Below are positions 47,431-57,700 of a stretch of DNA of 64,000 nt, one piece after another. Position numbers and translations under genes: made by a program. Numbering within the stretch: position 1 is the first letter of the stretch; the number at the start of each line of letters is the position of its first letter. Below the pieces are notes generated by a model. The model saw only the letters and a program-made list of their open reading frames with translations, was not told the origin of the DNA and did no database searches. Source of the DNA: Uloborus plumipes (taxonomy: Eukaryota; Arthropoda; Arachnida; Araneae; Uloboridae); the NCBI GenBank assembly GCA_038373865.1, contig JAXGGA010002244.1:1-64000 (forward strand), written 5' to 3'.

Positions 47431-48111
47431 TAGAGATGAGTTCGGGCTCACTTTTGAAGGCCCGAGCCCGAGTGATGTTGTCTTGTTTTGAGCCCGACCC
47501 GGCCCGAGCCCGAGTGTATCAAACATCAATATATATTATTAATTTCCACTTGGGATGCACTGCCATATGGTATATCGTAACAGCAATCGCAAATATATTA
47601 TAAGTAGGTGCTATCTTTTTGAATTATTATTATTATTATTTTAATTTTTCATGTGCAGCAATTATCAATTGAAACATTTTTTAATATTTCAAAAAAAAAA
47701 AAAGTTTTTCACATCACAGAAAACAAAAAAGCACAAAAAAGAAACATTAAAATTAACACGCGATATCTTTGTTCCATATTTTAAGTCCCACTTTCTACCA
47801 CTTTTTACTGACCATTTACACCCCCAGCCCGGCAGATTGCTAGTTTTCCGATATGCGGAAGCTGAGAAACGATGTATGGGAGTGGGAGATTTGGTGATAG
47901 ATGTCATTTCTCTGAAACTCTTCCTGAACAAAGCAATTCTGCCATTAAGAAAAACTGTTCTCACGCTCTTTAAGTACCCCAATATTTTATTGTGAACGTT
48001 GTATTTGTATAAAGATTATCTTAATATGAGATCGAGCCCGAGCCCGAAAGCTGCTTGAAGTTAAAGGGCCCGAGTCCGTCTCGGGCGCGGGCCGAGCCCG
48101 GCTCATCTCTA
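47431..48111. mobile_element. non-autonomous hAT-type element (681 bp)
   Basis: Ends TAGAGATGAGTTCGGGCTCA and (complement) TAGAGATGAGCCGGGCTCGG; exact 8-bp duplication TTTCATAC (47423-47430, 48112-48119). Subterminal GCCCGAGCCCGAG repeats on both sides. The centre has open frames on both strands with no recognised domain, possibly captured DNA. Confidence 0.88.
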
Positions 48112-48342
48112 TTTCATACGTTTGGTACGACAGTTTATACTTTCTCTTTTCAATTTAAAAGAAATCTGTGGTTCAACTGTCGTACTACCTGGGTCAAAAG
48201 AAAATTTTTCAAAAAACAGCCCAGATCCAAAAGGTTAAACTTTAATGTTGATTATTTTTTCCATGTGTTAAACTTACTAATAGTGATTCAAGTGTAATTT
48301 ACTGTTAAATTTTGTTTAATGGCTGTACATTAAAAATACTGC

Positions 48343-48425
48343 TTTAACCACCTTGCAGTTTATGACGAGATATCTCGTCCATTTAACATGTATTCCTGGG
48401 ACTGCCAAACCGCAGGATGGTTAAA
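48343..48425. repeat. hairpin repeat with inner GATATC palindrome
   Basis: Ends TTTAACCACCTTGCAGTTTA and (complement) TTTAACCATCCTGCGGTTTG, with a perfect 16-bp palindrome GACGAGATATCTCGTC at 48364-48379. Likely a tiny MITE or the end of one. Confidence 0.6.
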
Positions 48426-48630
48426 TAATTTTTAATCTGTGAATTCAAATTATGAGTTTAAAAAAAAAGTTGGAAAATATAAGGGCTAATGAAAACAAAC
48501 CATGCATAGTAATCCTCCAAATGTTGAGAGAGCCCCTGTTGCATGCAATACACTTGTCTCATCTTGTCTTCAAGTCATCATGTCATGCTGAAAGACAGTT
48601 TTAGACACTCCCTTCACAATCGCTTCCTAA

Positions 48631-48798
48631 GAGGCCCGTCATTTAGGTGTCAGAGGGGTCAATTGCCCCCCCCCCCCCCGGCTTTGACAAATCAATGTAT
48701 TTATGCATGAGTGGGCGTGGTTTTTGTTGTTTTCGGATGAAATTGCATTGTGTTTGCATCCTTTGACGCATCTGGAAAAAATTGAAATCATGGGCTTG
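48631..48798 (+). mobile_element. hAT-like MITE, family M, copy 4
   Basis: Same internal sequence as copy 1 (TCAATTGCCCCC, GGGCGTGGTTTTTGTTGTTT, GATGAAATTGCATTGTGTTT). Flanked by CTTCCTAA and CTTCCAAA, an 8-bp duplication with one change. Confidence 0.8.
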
Positions 48799-48806
48799 CT
48801 TCCAAA

Positions 48807-49514
48807 GCTTAGAATTTTGAAGCAGATAGAAATCATAGGAAGCTAAATCTGCTGTATGGAGGATGGAGAATAACCAACAAACCTGACTTGCACATCCTTT
48901 TGATTGGGGAATGAGCAGTCTTTCGATCCTAATAGTTAGTAGACCTAATAGTTTTTGAGAAACGGAGGGGTCAAAAGTAGCGCAAAATAGTTCATGTAAG
49001 ATACACACTAGCAGTTGTGCAGCCTGAAGTTGGCTGACATACTACCATGTGTCATAATAATGATTCAAAGCATGAACACTGGTTGCAAACGCTCATTTCT
49101 TGATTGGCAGCTCATTAAAGTTGACAGTAAATCAACACTTGAATCACTAATATTGGCTACTAGTGGCAATAAAGTCCTGTTAGGTCAAGAACCAATGCTC
49201 TGTTACCATGTGATTATGATCCTGAAAATTGCTCAACACACTATTGATCTTCATTTTAAAAACCTTAACCATTTTATGTTGGAAGTATTTTTCGTCATAG
49301 GTACAGAGATTTATTTTATTTTATTTTTGAATCTAGTTAAAATACCAAGACCCCATTGTATAAATATTGTTCATCGAACTTGTGAAAATATGGTTCCTTT
49401 TGCAACAAAGCACATTCTATCAAGGTGCAGTTCCATTTTGATAGACACTTGTTGCACAAAACCCCTCACAAAGAGTCCAAAAATGTTGCATTCTAGTTTA
49501 ATTGCACAAAGTTA
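48807..49514. other. intergenic DNA, no gene supported
   Basis: A 167-codon open frame (49015-49518, plus) has no recognisable domain, and its composition does not stand out. Possibly an old repeat; no ends seen. Confidence 0.5.
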
Positions 49515-49518
49515 TTAA

Positions 49519-50116
<598 letters not shown>

Positions 50117-50247
50117 TTAAAGAACATCTACTCGACTTCTGTAAAGTGCAATAAAATTTGAAGTCTCCCAAAAACATTCTTTAAATGATATTTTTTGGGG
50201 TCAGTATCAGACATATCTTCTGAGACACATCCAGTGCTAAGCAAAAA

Positions 50248-51222
50248 TCTACTTATATTAAAATTTGAGTATCTATCTTTCTATGTCACGCTTCTTTCTC
50301 CTGAACGTCAATGAACTGTAAGTCGAACCAGGTACCGATAGATAGGTAATTTTTCAGGCTTCATTAGTTTCAATTTATATAATCATACGATTTTAATTAG
50401 CGAAGATATCAATTAATAAGTAATTTAAAGTGATTAAGCCTAATAAATGATTAAACTTCCAAGACATTTATTTCTTACCGTTGCCATTTTGAATTAAAAC
50501 GTTAATTAAATTATTGAACTATTTAAAATTCCAAGATATTTATTTCTTTCCGTTGCGATTTTAAATTAAAACGTTAATTAAATTGAACTTTTTAAAATGA
50601 AAGAGTGTTATTTTTTTCCATTGTCATTTTGAATACGTGTTATAACAAAGTTCTAACAATTGTTTTTATTCTAATTATTAATGACATATTTTTTCTCTGG
50701 TACCATTTTGAAAATGTGTTTTTAAATAAAATTGCAATTGCTGTTTTTCGAAGGGACTTTTTTTGGCTGCGATCCAAATATTAAAAGAACTTTTTCGTTT
50801 AGAATTTTGCAATTAATTTTACAGGAAGAAAGCGGTTTGGAAATAATTGTTTTTGGAAAGGAATTTTATTTGTTATTTAGGGAGAGTGCTAAGTATGCGC
50901 TACTTGACATCGTCTTTATTTTTGAGAAAGCATGTGCAAATAATTCGATTGATTCTTTGATGCAGGAAAGCTTTTTAGCGAGCCGCTTTAGCGTGGAGTA
51001 GTTTATTAAACTTTTCCTTGGTACTTTAAAGCCGAACCGCCTTGGCGGCGAGTAGTTTATTGAAACTTTCCTCGCTACTGTAAAGGCGAGCGGCCTTGAC
51101 AGCGAGTAAACTGTTTAAACTTTCCTCATCACTTTAAAGGCGAGTCGCCTTGGTGGCGAGTAGTTTTCTCAAACTGCCTTCACTACATTACAGCCCGTGC
51201 AACGCCGGGCCACGCAGCTAGT
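50248..51222 (+). mobile_element. Helitron-like element (975 bp)
   Basis: Starts TCTACTTATATTAAAATTTG and ends CAACGCCGGGCCACGCAGC-TAGT. The 3' terminus is closely similar to that of 39554-40184. Contains an internal minisatellite (50977-51190). The open frame 50732-51001 has no recognisable domain. Confidence 0.72.
50977..51190 (+). repeat. minisatellite, about four ~55-bp units
   Basis: Imperfect units carrying CCGCCTTGGCGGCGAGTAG- and AAACTTTCCTC-type phrases, GC-rich within an AT-rich element; the GCGAGTA marker recurs at about 51047, 51101 and 51157. Confidence 0.7.
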
Positions 51223-51297
51223 AAATATTTAAACATTGTTCGTGGAAATTCTCAAAATTTAACTCCGTTACAAAGAATGGGTCTTTAAAGCCATAAG

Positions 51298-51430
51298 TTA
51301 CCGCCCCTAAGCAGGGGCTAAGGCAGAAACACATGCAATCCACTGTCAACTGAGTCATTCCACCAAAGGACTGCAGTTTCATGCTTGTTAGCACTCATCA
51401 GCCTGGAATAGGAGGTAACTGAGCTGGAGG
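51298..51430 (+). repeat. dispersed repeat R1, 5' part of an interrupted copy
   Basis: Reads GTTACCGCCCCTAAGC, then GCACTCATCAGCCTGGAATA, closely matching 52398-52520. Its continuation is found after the CR1 fragment, at 52284-52345, so this copy is split by the LINE. Confidence 0.7.
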
Positions 51431-51451
51431 CAGATATTAATACAAATGTGA

Positions 51452-52270
51452 CGACCAGCAACAGTTCTGGGCCCAACTGGGCTGGTCCTAGTCAAATTAT
51501 AGACCCCAATGAAGATAGATGGCCCTCTTAAAACTATCTACTCCCTTGCTCCTTACCGCCTCTTCCGGTAAACTATTCCAAGTTCCCACTACTCTGCTAA
51601 ATAGTAATTTTTCCGAATTTCCAGGTTAGCCTGAGATTTAAACAGCTTATAACAATGACCCTTTGTCCTGCTTTCCATGCAAAAATTTAACCCTATAACA
51701 TCTTTCATTTTGATAAATTTAAACAACTGAATCATGTCCCCTCTGGTTCTCCTTTGCTCAAGACTATAGTATACATTAAAAGCATTCTGTTTGGAATCAT
51801 AGTCTAAATGAGAAAATCCATTCACTAACCTTGTAGCCCTCTTTGTACCCTTTCCAATAAATTAATATCTTTCTTAAGATAAGGAGACTAAAACTGAACA
51901 GCATACACTAAATGAGGTCTTACCATACTTCTATACAAAGGCAGAAGAACCTTCTTAGATTTGTTTGAAATAGATCTATTTATAAACCCAAGCATCCTAT
52001 TGGCTTTGTTACTAGCTATGAGACACTGTTGACTAAACTTGAATTCTTGATTTATTAAGACACCCAGATCCACAACATTTTCTGCCTTACTATAGTATTG
52101 ACTGAACCCTGTAAATAATAGCTTGTATGCTTATTTCCATGACCTAAATGCAGCACTTGACATTTCCCAACATTTACTGCCATTTCCCACTTGTCTGCCC
52201 ACTTAGTAATATGATCCAGATCCTGCTGCAGCTGATTTGCTTGTTCATTTTCTACAACCCCCATAACTAA
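51452..52270 (-). mobile_element. CR1-type LINE fragment with broken reverse transcriptase
   Basis: Minus strand encodes, in order, QLQQDLDHITKWADKWEMAV, (frameshift near 52075) DLGVLINQEFKFSQQC, SNKSKKVLLPLYRSMVRPHL, and YSLEQRRTRGDMIQLFKFIK, then the 3' UTR. This is the thumb and C-terminal end of a CR1-like reverse transcriptase. Several frame breaks; not active. Confidence 0.85.
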
Positions 52271-52283
52271 AATTCTCTTATAG

Positions 52284-52345
52284 ATACTAAGAGTGCCAAA
52301 AAAACTAGTAGCTAACGCAAAATTAAAGCACCAGCAAGAGACCAT
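52284..52345 (+). repeat. dispersed repeat R1, 3' part of an interrupted copy
   Basis: Begins CTAAGAGTGCCAAAAAAACT and ends AAGAGACCATA, matching 52522-52580, which directly follows the uninterrupted R1 copy. Confidence 0.68.
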
Positions 52346-52397
52346 ACAGTAGTACGGTCAACTCGTAAATTTAAGGCGGAGCTCGGGTATATAGCAG

Positions 52398-52580
52398 TAA
52401 GTTACCGCCCCTACGCCAGGGCTAAGGCAGAGACACATGCAATACACACCAACTCAGGTATTCCAACCAAGGACTAGTTTCGTGCTTGTTAGCACTCATC
52501 AGCCTGGAATAGGAAATAACAAAGCTAAGAGTGGCAAAAAAAATGGTAGCCAATGAAAAATTAACACTAACGAGAAACCA
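52398..52580 (+). repeat. dispersed repeat R1, uninterrupted copy
   Basis: Contains GTTACCGCCCCTACGCCAGG, GCACTCATCAGCCTGGAATA and then GAGTGGCAAAAAAAATGG in one run, giving the reference order for the split copy next to it. The family is unassigned, and the open frame across its end is not a gene. Confidence 0.7.
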
Positions 52581-54396
52581 TATTCTTCATGAAGTGCATA
52601 CAATGCAACAAGAATCTATTATATTTCGAGTCACTGTGAGACGTTTTGCGCAACAATTTATGATCTCTTGCAATGGAACTGCTGCCCCAAAGATTCACAG
52701 CCAGACAGAAAGAAGTAGTGATTGATTTAGCATTGCATATTTTCTAGGCTTCTGAAGAAAATGTTTGCTGTAAGGATGGTGAAAAGTGCTTAGCACCTAC
52801 TCTGCTTATAATTAGATAAGGTTTGCATAAAATATTGGAAACATTATTCATTTTAAAATTCAAAACGTCAGATGTGCTTAGCCCCCAATTAGAGAAGCTC
52901 TGCTCCAGTGTACAAATTTCGGAGCAGTCCCAGATTCCACAAGGCAACTAAAAACGTTCTTATAGTGAAATCAGAGCTCCAAGTACTTGGTGCATAATGC
53001 TTTACTAGTAGATGATCAAAACATTATACATCTTAATTGTTTATGCATCTAGTTATAAAAGTTTTGTGTATAATACATGAAACCCTTTATTGTTTTATGT
53101 ATTGTTCATAAATAGTAAGCCAATCAAGCAAGTAAATTTGCTTACTAAAATTTCTAGTTCCTTGGTATTCAAAATACTTTCCTTGAATTGCAAAATCCTG
53201 AACAAGTGTAAATAATCTTAATAATATAATTATTTGACTGCCTTCAACTTGTGATAAGCAAAATCTTCAGTATTTTTTTTTTTTTTTTGGTAATAAAAGT
53301 TTTCACTGTTACACAAATTTATGAATGCTTTGTATAAAATGTAGCATTATCGAAAGATTGTACTAATGTGATATAAAGTAATTCTTTAGATTTGTTTGGT
53401 TTTGTTTTAATTAGTGTGTGAGAGAGGATCCATTCAATGAATGTGCTTTTCGTCTTGACATGTTCTTCTAATGACTTACTGCAAGCAATTTTTAATGCAG
53501 ATATTTTGGACAAAATCCAGGTTTTATATTTGCGTTTCTTGCAAATTTGAGTCTGTATTTTACTAGCTAAAAGCCTCGGAAAAATAATGCTAAAAACGGA
53601 TATAAACAACTTAATACAGAACAAATTGACAGTAGCAGTTTTAAAAAAACACAGTTTCAGGGCATTACAAAATCTAGCAAAATTATGCTTTTGCAATGCA
53701 TAATATTGCTAGATACGCTTACTGCACTGAAAAGTAGGGTTCAGCTTAAACCGGAAATACATATGCATACTTCACAATTTTATTATTTATTGACATTTGT
53801 TTGTCAATAGATTTAAACAAATTATTATGGAAAGGTTGATTGCATTTTCATGAAAAAATAAATTTTAAATATGAAAAATGCATTATTTATATAATAGTTA
53901 TAGTTGAATCCTAAGTGTAAGGTTTGGAGCAATAATTTTGAACAAGTAAAAAAACAACAGTTTTAAAAGTGATGACATTTTATTTACTTCCTCCATTCAC
54001 ATGGCGTCCCATATTTACAAATTATATTAAAAACAAATGTTTCGGGATAACACAATAAAAATTGAAAGAAATCTACATTTTTCGAACTTTAGTCAGTTGG
54101 TAAGATGTAACTGGCTAGAAACAATGATCTTTTATTGTTGGTCCCTAATATAGTTGAATGTTAAATTAAGCCAATTGAAAATACATTTGATCAGGTACAG
54201 ATTTTGTCTGATTTCATTGAAATTCTAAAATAACTAAAATACAGTTTTTCCAAAATATAACAGATTTGACAGCCAATAAAACAGTAGAAGTCTCCTAAAA
54301 ACAATCTGGAAATGAAACTTCGATCACGTGTAAAAAATTGACGAACATCAACATGACAGTAACTATACAGAGATAAATTAAAATACAGAAACAAGA
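52581..54396. other. intergenic DNA and SUCO 3' UTR
   Basis: Probable SUCO 3' UTR from 54396 down to about 53970; beyond that AT-rich DNA. The minus open frame 53319-53696 is rich in Lys, Ile and Phe with no recognisable domain and is probably chance. Confidence 0.5.
53979..53984 (-). promoter_or_regulatory. possible poly(A) signal of SUCO
   Basis: Reads AATAAA on the minus strand, about 410 nt after the SUCO stop. Plausible position for a 3' end, but this DNA is AT-rich, so chance occurrence is likely. Confidence 0.3.
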
Positions 54397-54786
54397 CTAG
54401 ATAGAATCCCTTTTCTGAAATTTCAGGAACTTTTTGAAACTAAATTTTCTGCCGTTTGCTAAGTTGCCGTTCCCCGACTGTCGATTGGCCACCGTGGAAT
54501 TACCAATGACAGATCCGTTCGTGAGATTTTGAAGAGGGGCTCCATTTAACCTTCTTCCTTTATCAATCACTTTCGTTACTAGGCAGCTGACGTTGCAGTT
54601 TTCGCACATGTGATCTGTCCTTTCCGACGCATGCTTCGATCTCGTGTCCGAGAGCACGCACCCATCCGAGTGAGAATCGGCCTTCTCGAAACACTGACTA
54701 GGAGGATTTGCATTTTTACTCGGTACACTAGGATTCGAGACAGTCCTGTGAACTCCTTTACTGCGCTTTCTGTTTTTCTTTTTTGC
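54397..54786 (-). CDS. SUCO: SUCO last exon, cytosolic tail
   Basis: Acceptor ttttatccag; stop TAG at 54397-54399. About 129 residues: AKKKNRKRSKGVHRTVSNPS, a Ser/His-rich stretch, a cysteine cluster CENCNVSCLV, an Asn/Gly-rich linker (NGSVIGNSTVANRQSGNGN), and a basic hydrophobic end GRKFSFKKFLKFQKRDSI. The Lys/Arg start and the Cys cluster have counterparts in human SUCO; the end does not obviously match. The plus-strand open frame across it is a shadow. Confidence 0.85.
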   Translation of the reverse strand, partial: AKKKNRKRSKGVHRTVSNPSVPSKNANPPSQCFEKADSHSDGCVLSDTRSKHASERTDHMCENCNVSCLVTKVIDKGRRLNGAPLQNLTNGSVIGNSTVANRQSGNGNLANGRKFSFKKFLKFQKRDSI

Positions 54787-57700
54787 CTGGATAAAAGGAA
54801 AATGAACAACTGTTAACATTTTATTGATTAAGATCATAGAACGTGAAATATAAAGACAACATCAAATTCTTACTTTTAAAATGGGGTCGAATATTGTTGG
54901 TGGTTCGATAATAAGCACCTCTTCTGCTAAAAATAGAAAGAAAAAGTTCATTTTAAACGATAGTTAAAATGTTTCTCTACTTGTAGAATGCATAGAATTA
55001 AAAACATTGTATATAATAGTGAGTTGATTGACAAAATTAACGAAATTAGAAAGCTCAATAAATAAAATTAGTGTGAGCTCATTAAAATATTAACATTTGC
55101 TTTCACACTAATTTTCAAAATAAGCAGTGTGCAATGTTGTAGATGCAACAGTACATACAGAAGTATGCTATATAAAATAGACATTTAAGAACACCACTTT
55201 TTGCTTAAAAAGAAATCTTTGAATATTTAACATTCATTTTTACAATAAGAGTTTTCTATAACTTTGCTCAACAAGGATCATGTGTACCTATCAGGCAATG
55301 AGGTAGAAACATTTGGTGAATTTCACATGACTAATATACATTATATAAAATCATAACACTATACCATTGAATTCATACAAGCAGACATAACTTTTAGTTA
55401 CTTTTTCAAAATTTATAGTATCTAATTTACGTGTAAAAATATACTAGGAATTATGTTTTTCACTACAATTCTTAGTTCATGCAAATTTCATTTCAAACTA
55501 ATATCTTACTATCTATAGCTAAACTAGTCTGATTCATAACTACTGATTCTAATTCTGATATCATTGATAGAGATACTTTATTTGAGGTTTTCATAAAAGT
55601 AATTCAACTTACCCCACCACTGTAAAAATATAATCTTTAATGTCACAATTGTGCAACGATATGAGTCTTAAAACTTGGAATTCATCCCGTACCACACAAT
55701 TTTCATTGAACAGAATTGAAAGGGCAAGTGGATAAAGGTGATATGCCACATTTTTTTAAATTTCATGAAAAGCTTTCAAAAATATGTTGTGTTACTTTTT
55801 TTTAAATGGATTTTTCTCAACGTGTAAAACAGGGTCATATTCTTAGTTACCAACCATTTCTGTGACTAAGGGGACATGGAAAAAAAATTGTTACCTCATC
55901 ACCTTCATCCATGGTAAAAAGTAAGTTTCAAAAATAGTCACATCACCTTTATCCACTAGCCCCTTCAATTTTAAAAATCTGGTTTACCCAGTAATGCAAC
56001 AACTTAAGGGTAGCAAATCATTTCTATAAACATGAATTTGGAATCCAACTTAAGCTCACATTTTTAACCCTAAATCTCACTCTTACACGTAAATGTCAAC
56101 AAAAGTTTTAAAATGAAATTTTATGTACCGAATGGTTCATGTATGTAATGAGCTAATTTAGAAAAACAATAGGTTATAAGTACATTCTTAAAAACATTTT
56201 AAGTATGTTTCAGTACAAAACTCTACAATACATGATATAGTTATAAAACATAGTACATAATGCATCTATTTTTCAATGTATCAGATTTATTTTCCCGATT
56301 CAAAAATTTTCAAAAGTTTCAAACAAAACTTCTCATAAAAAGGTTAAGTGCTACTATAAATTAATGAAAAAATAAGAATGCCTTACCCAAAGGGAATCGG
56401 CTCCCTTTTTGATTTCACTTTCAAATGATAGCATGAAAGGTTAAGAATGAATATAATTCTTCACTTTTTTGCCTTCATAAAAATATTTCAGGAAAAAGGT
56501 GCTAATATACATCACTTAAATTACAAATATTTTTTGAATCTTGGCTCTGATTAACTAAAAGAATATTTTAATTACTATAACACCTAAATTACTGAAATTC
56601 AACAAAATCATAAAACTAAAATATAATAAAGCCAAAATAGTACAATCTTAAGATTTTTGTCATCTATATTTCTTTTAACGGACAACGTGTTGAGTTTACT
56701 GTAAATAAAAACATGAAACTTTTCAATTTATATATACGTTAGCCATTCATTCATTTTATACTGTTGTCATCTTTCAGTGAAAAAAAAAGATGCTATGTTT
56801 ATACGGTAACATTCAGTGCCTTCAGAATTCAATAATATTAATTTTATCAGTAATGCCATTAGATTAAAATATTCAGATACTGCTTGTTTCAGTTCAACTT
56901 CTTAGAAGCAATGTACCAAGGTGATTTTTTTTTTTTTTTTGGTCAACAAAGTTGTTTGTAGGTATACACAATTATTTGTACATTAAATGAATAGTTCCTC
57001 TTCACAACCTCAGTTATATTGCCGTTTTATTGTTGTCTCCCTACAAGAGTGATATTACAAGGAGTCACTGTATTAATTGAGAATTAATCCAATTAATACA
57101 ACTCAAAAATTATCCCAACAAAGAAATTTATAACAATTTAACAAAAGCTAAAAGCTCCCCTCCCTCTTCTTTTTGCATTTTTAATCATTCAATTCACCAT
57201 AATTGAATTTCTAATTAAGGAATTAAATTAAATTTCCTAATAATAGGCGAATACCTATAACTAATGAAGTTAAGAACTTTTCCTTATGCTTGCATAAATT
57301 TACATAATATGAATATGTAACAAAATATTATTTGGAGATTCCGGGTTGTTGTGCCTTGGTCTGTGTAGATTTGGTCCAGATGTTTCAGCCGCATCTGCGG
57401 AGAGAAGAAGGCCGCCGCAGATGCGGTCGAAACATCTGGACCAACTCTACTCAGACCAAGGCACAACAGCCCGGAATCTCCAAATAATATTGACACAGGC
57501 CGTGAAAGCCTTCACTCTTACATGTAACAAAATACTTCTTTAACATTATTGATATTCAGCATATTTTCTTATAAAAAAAAGTAAAAAAACACAATTAAAG
57601 CCACTCTTTCTTACATTTGCCCTAAATCTGTTTTTCACAAAAGCAAACATTCTTGTCAAAACCTACAGCAGCTACACATCATTCATACAACCCATCCAAC

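Noticed and set aside
49015..49518. 167-codon plus-strand open frame in the intergenic region
   Set aside because: No recognisable domain or splice context; composition does not differ from background; probably chance or an old repeat.
50732..51001. 89-codon open frame in the Helitron-like element
   Set aside because: Phe/Leu-rich, no Helitron or other domain recognisable; runs into the minisatellite.
53319..53696. 125-codon minus open frame downstream of SUCO
   Set aside because: Lys/Ile/Phe-rich as expected from AT-rich DNA; no domain, no splice sites; lies beyond the likely SUCO 3' end.
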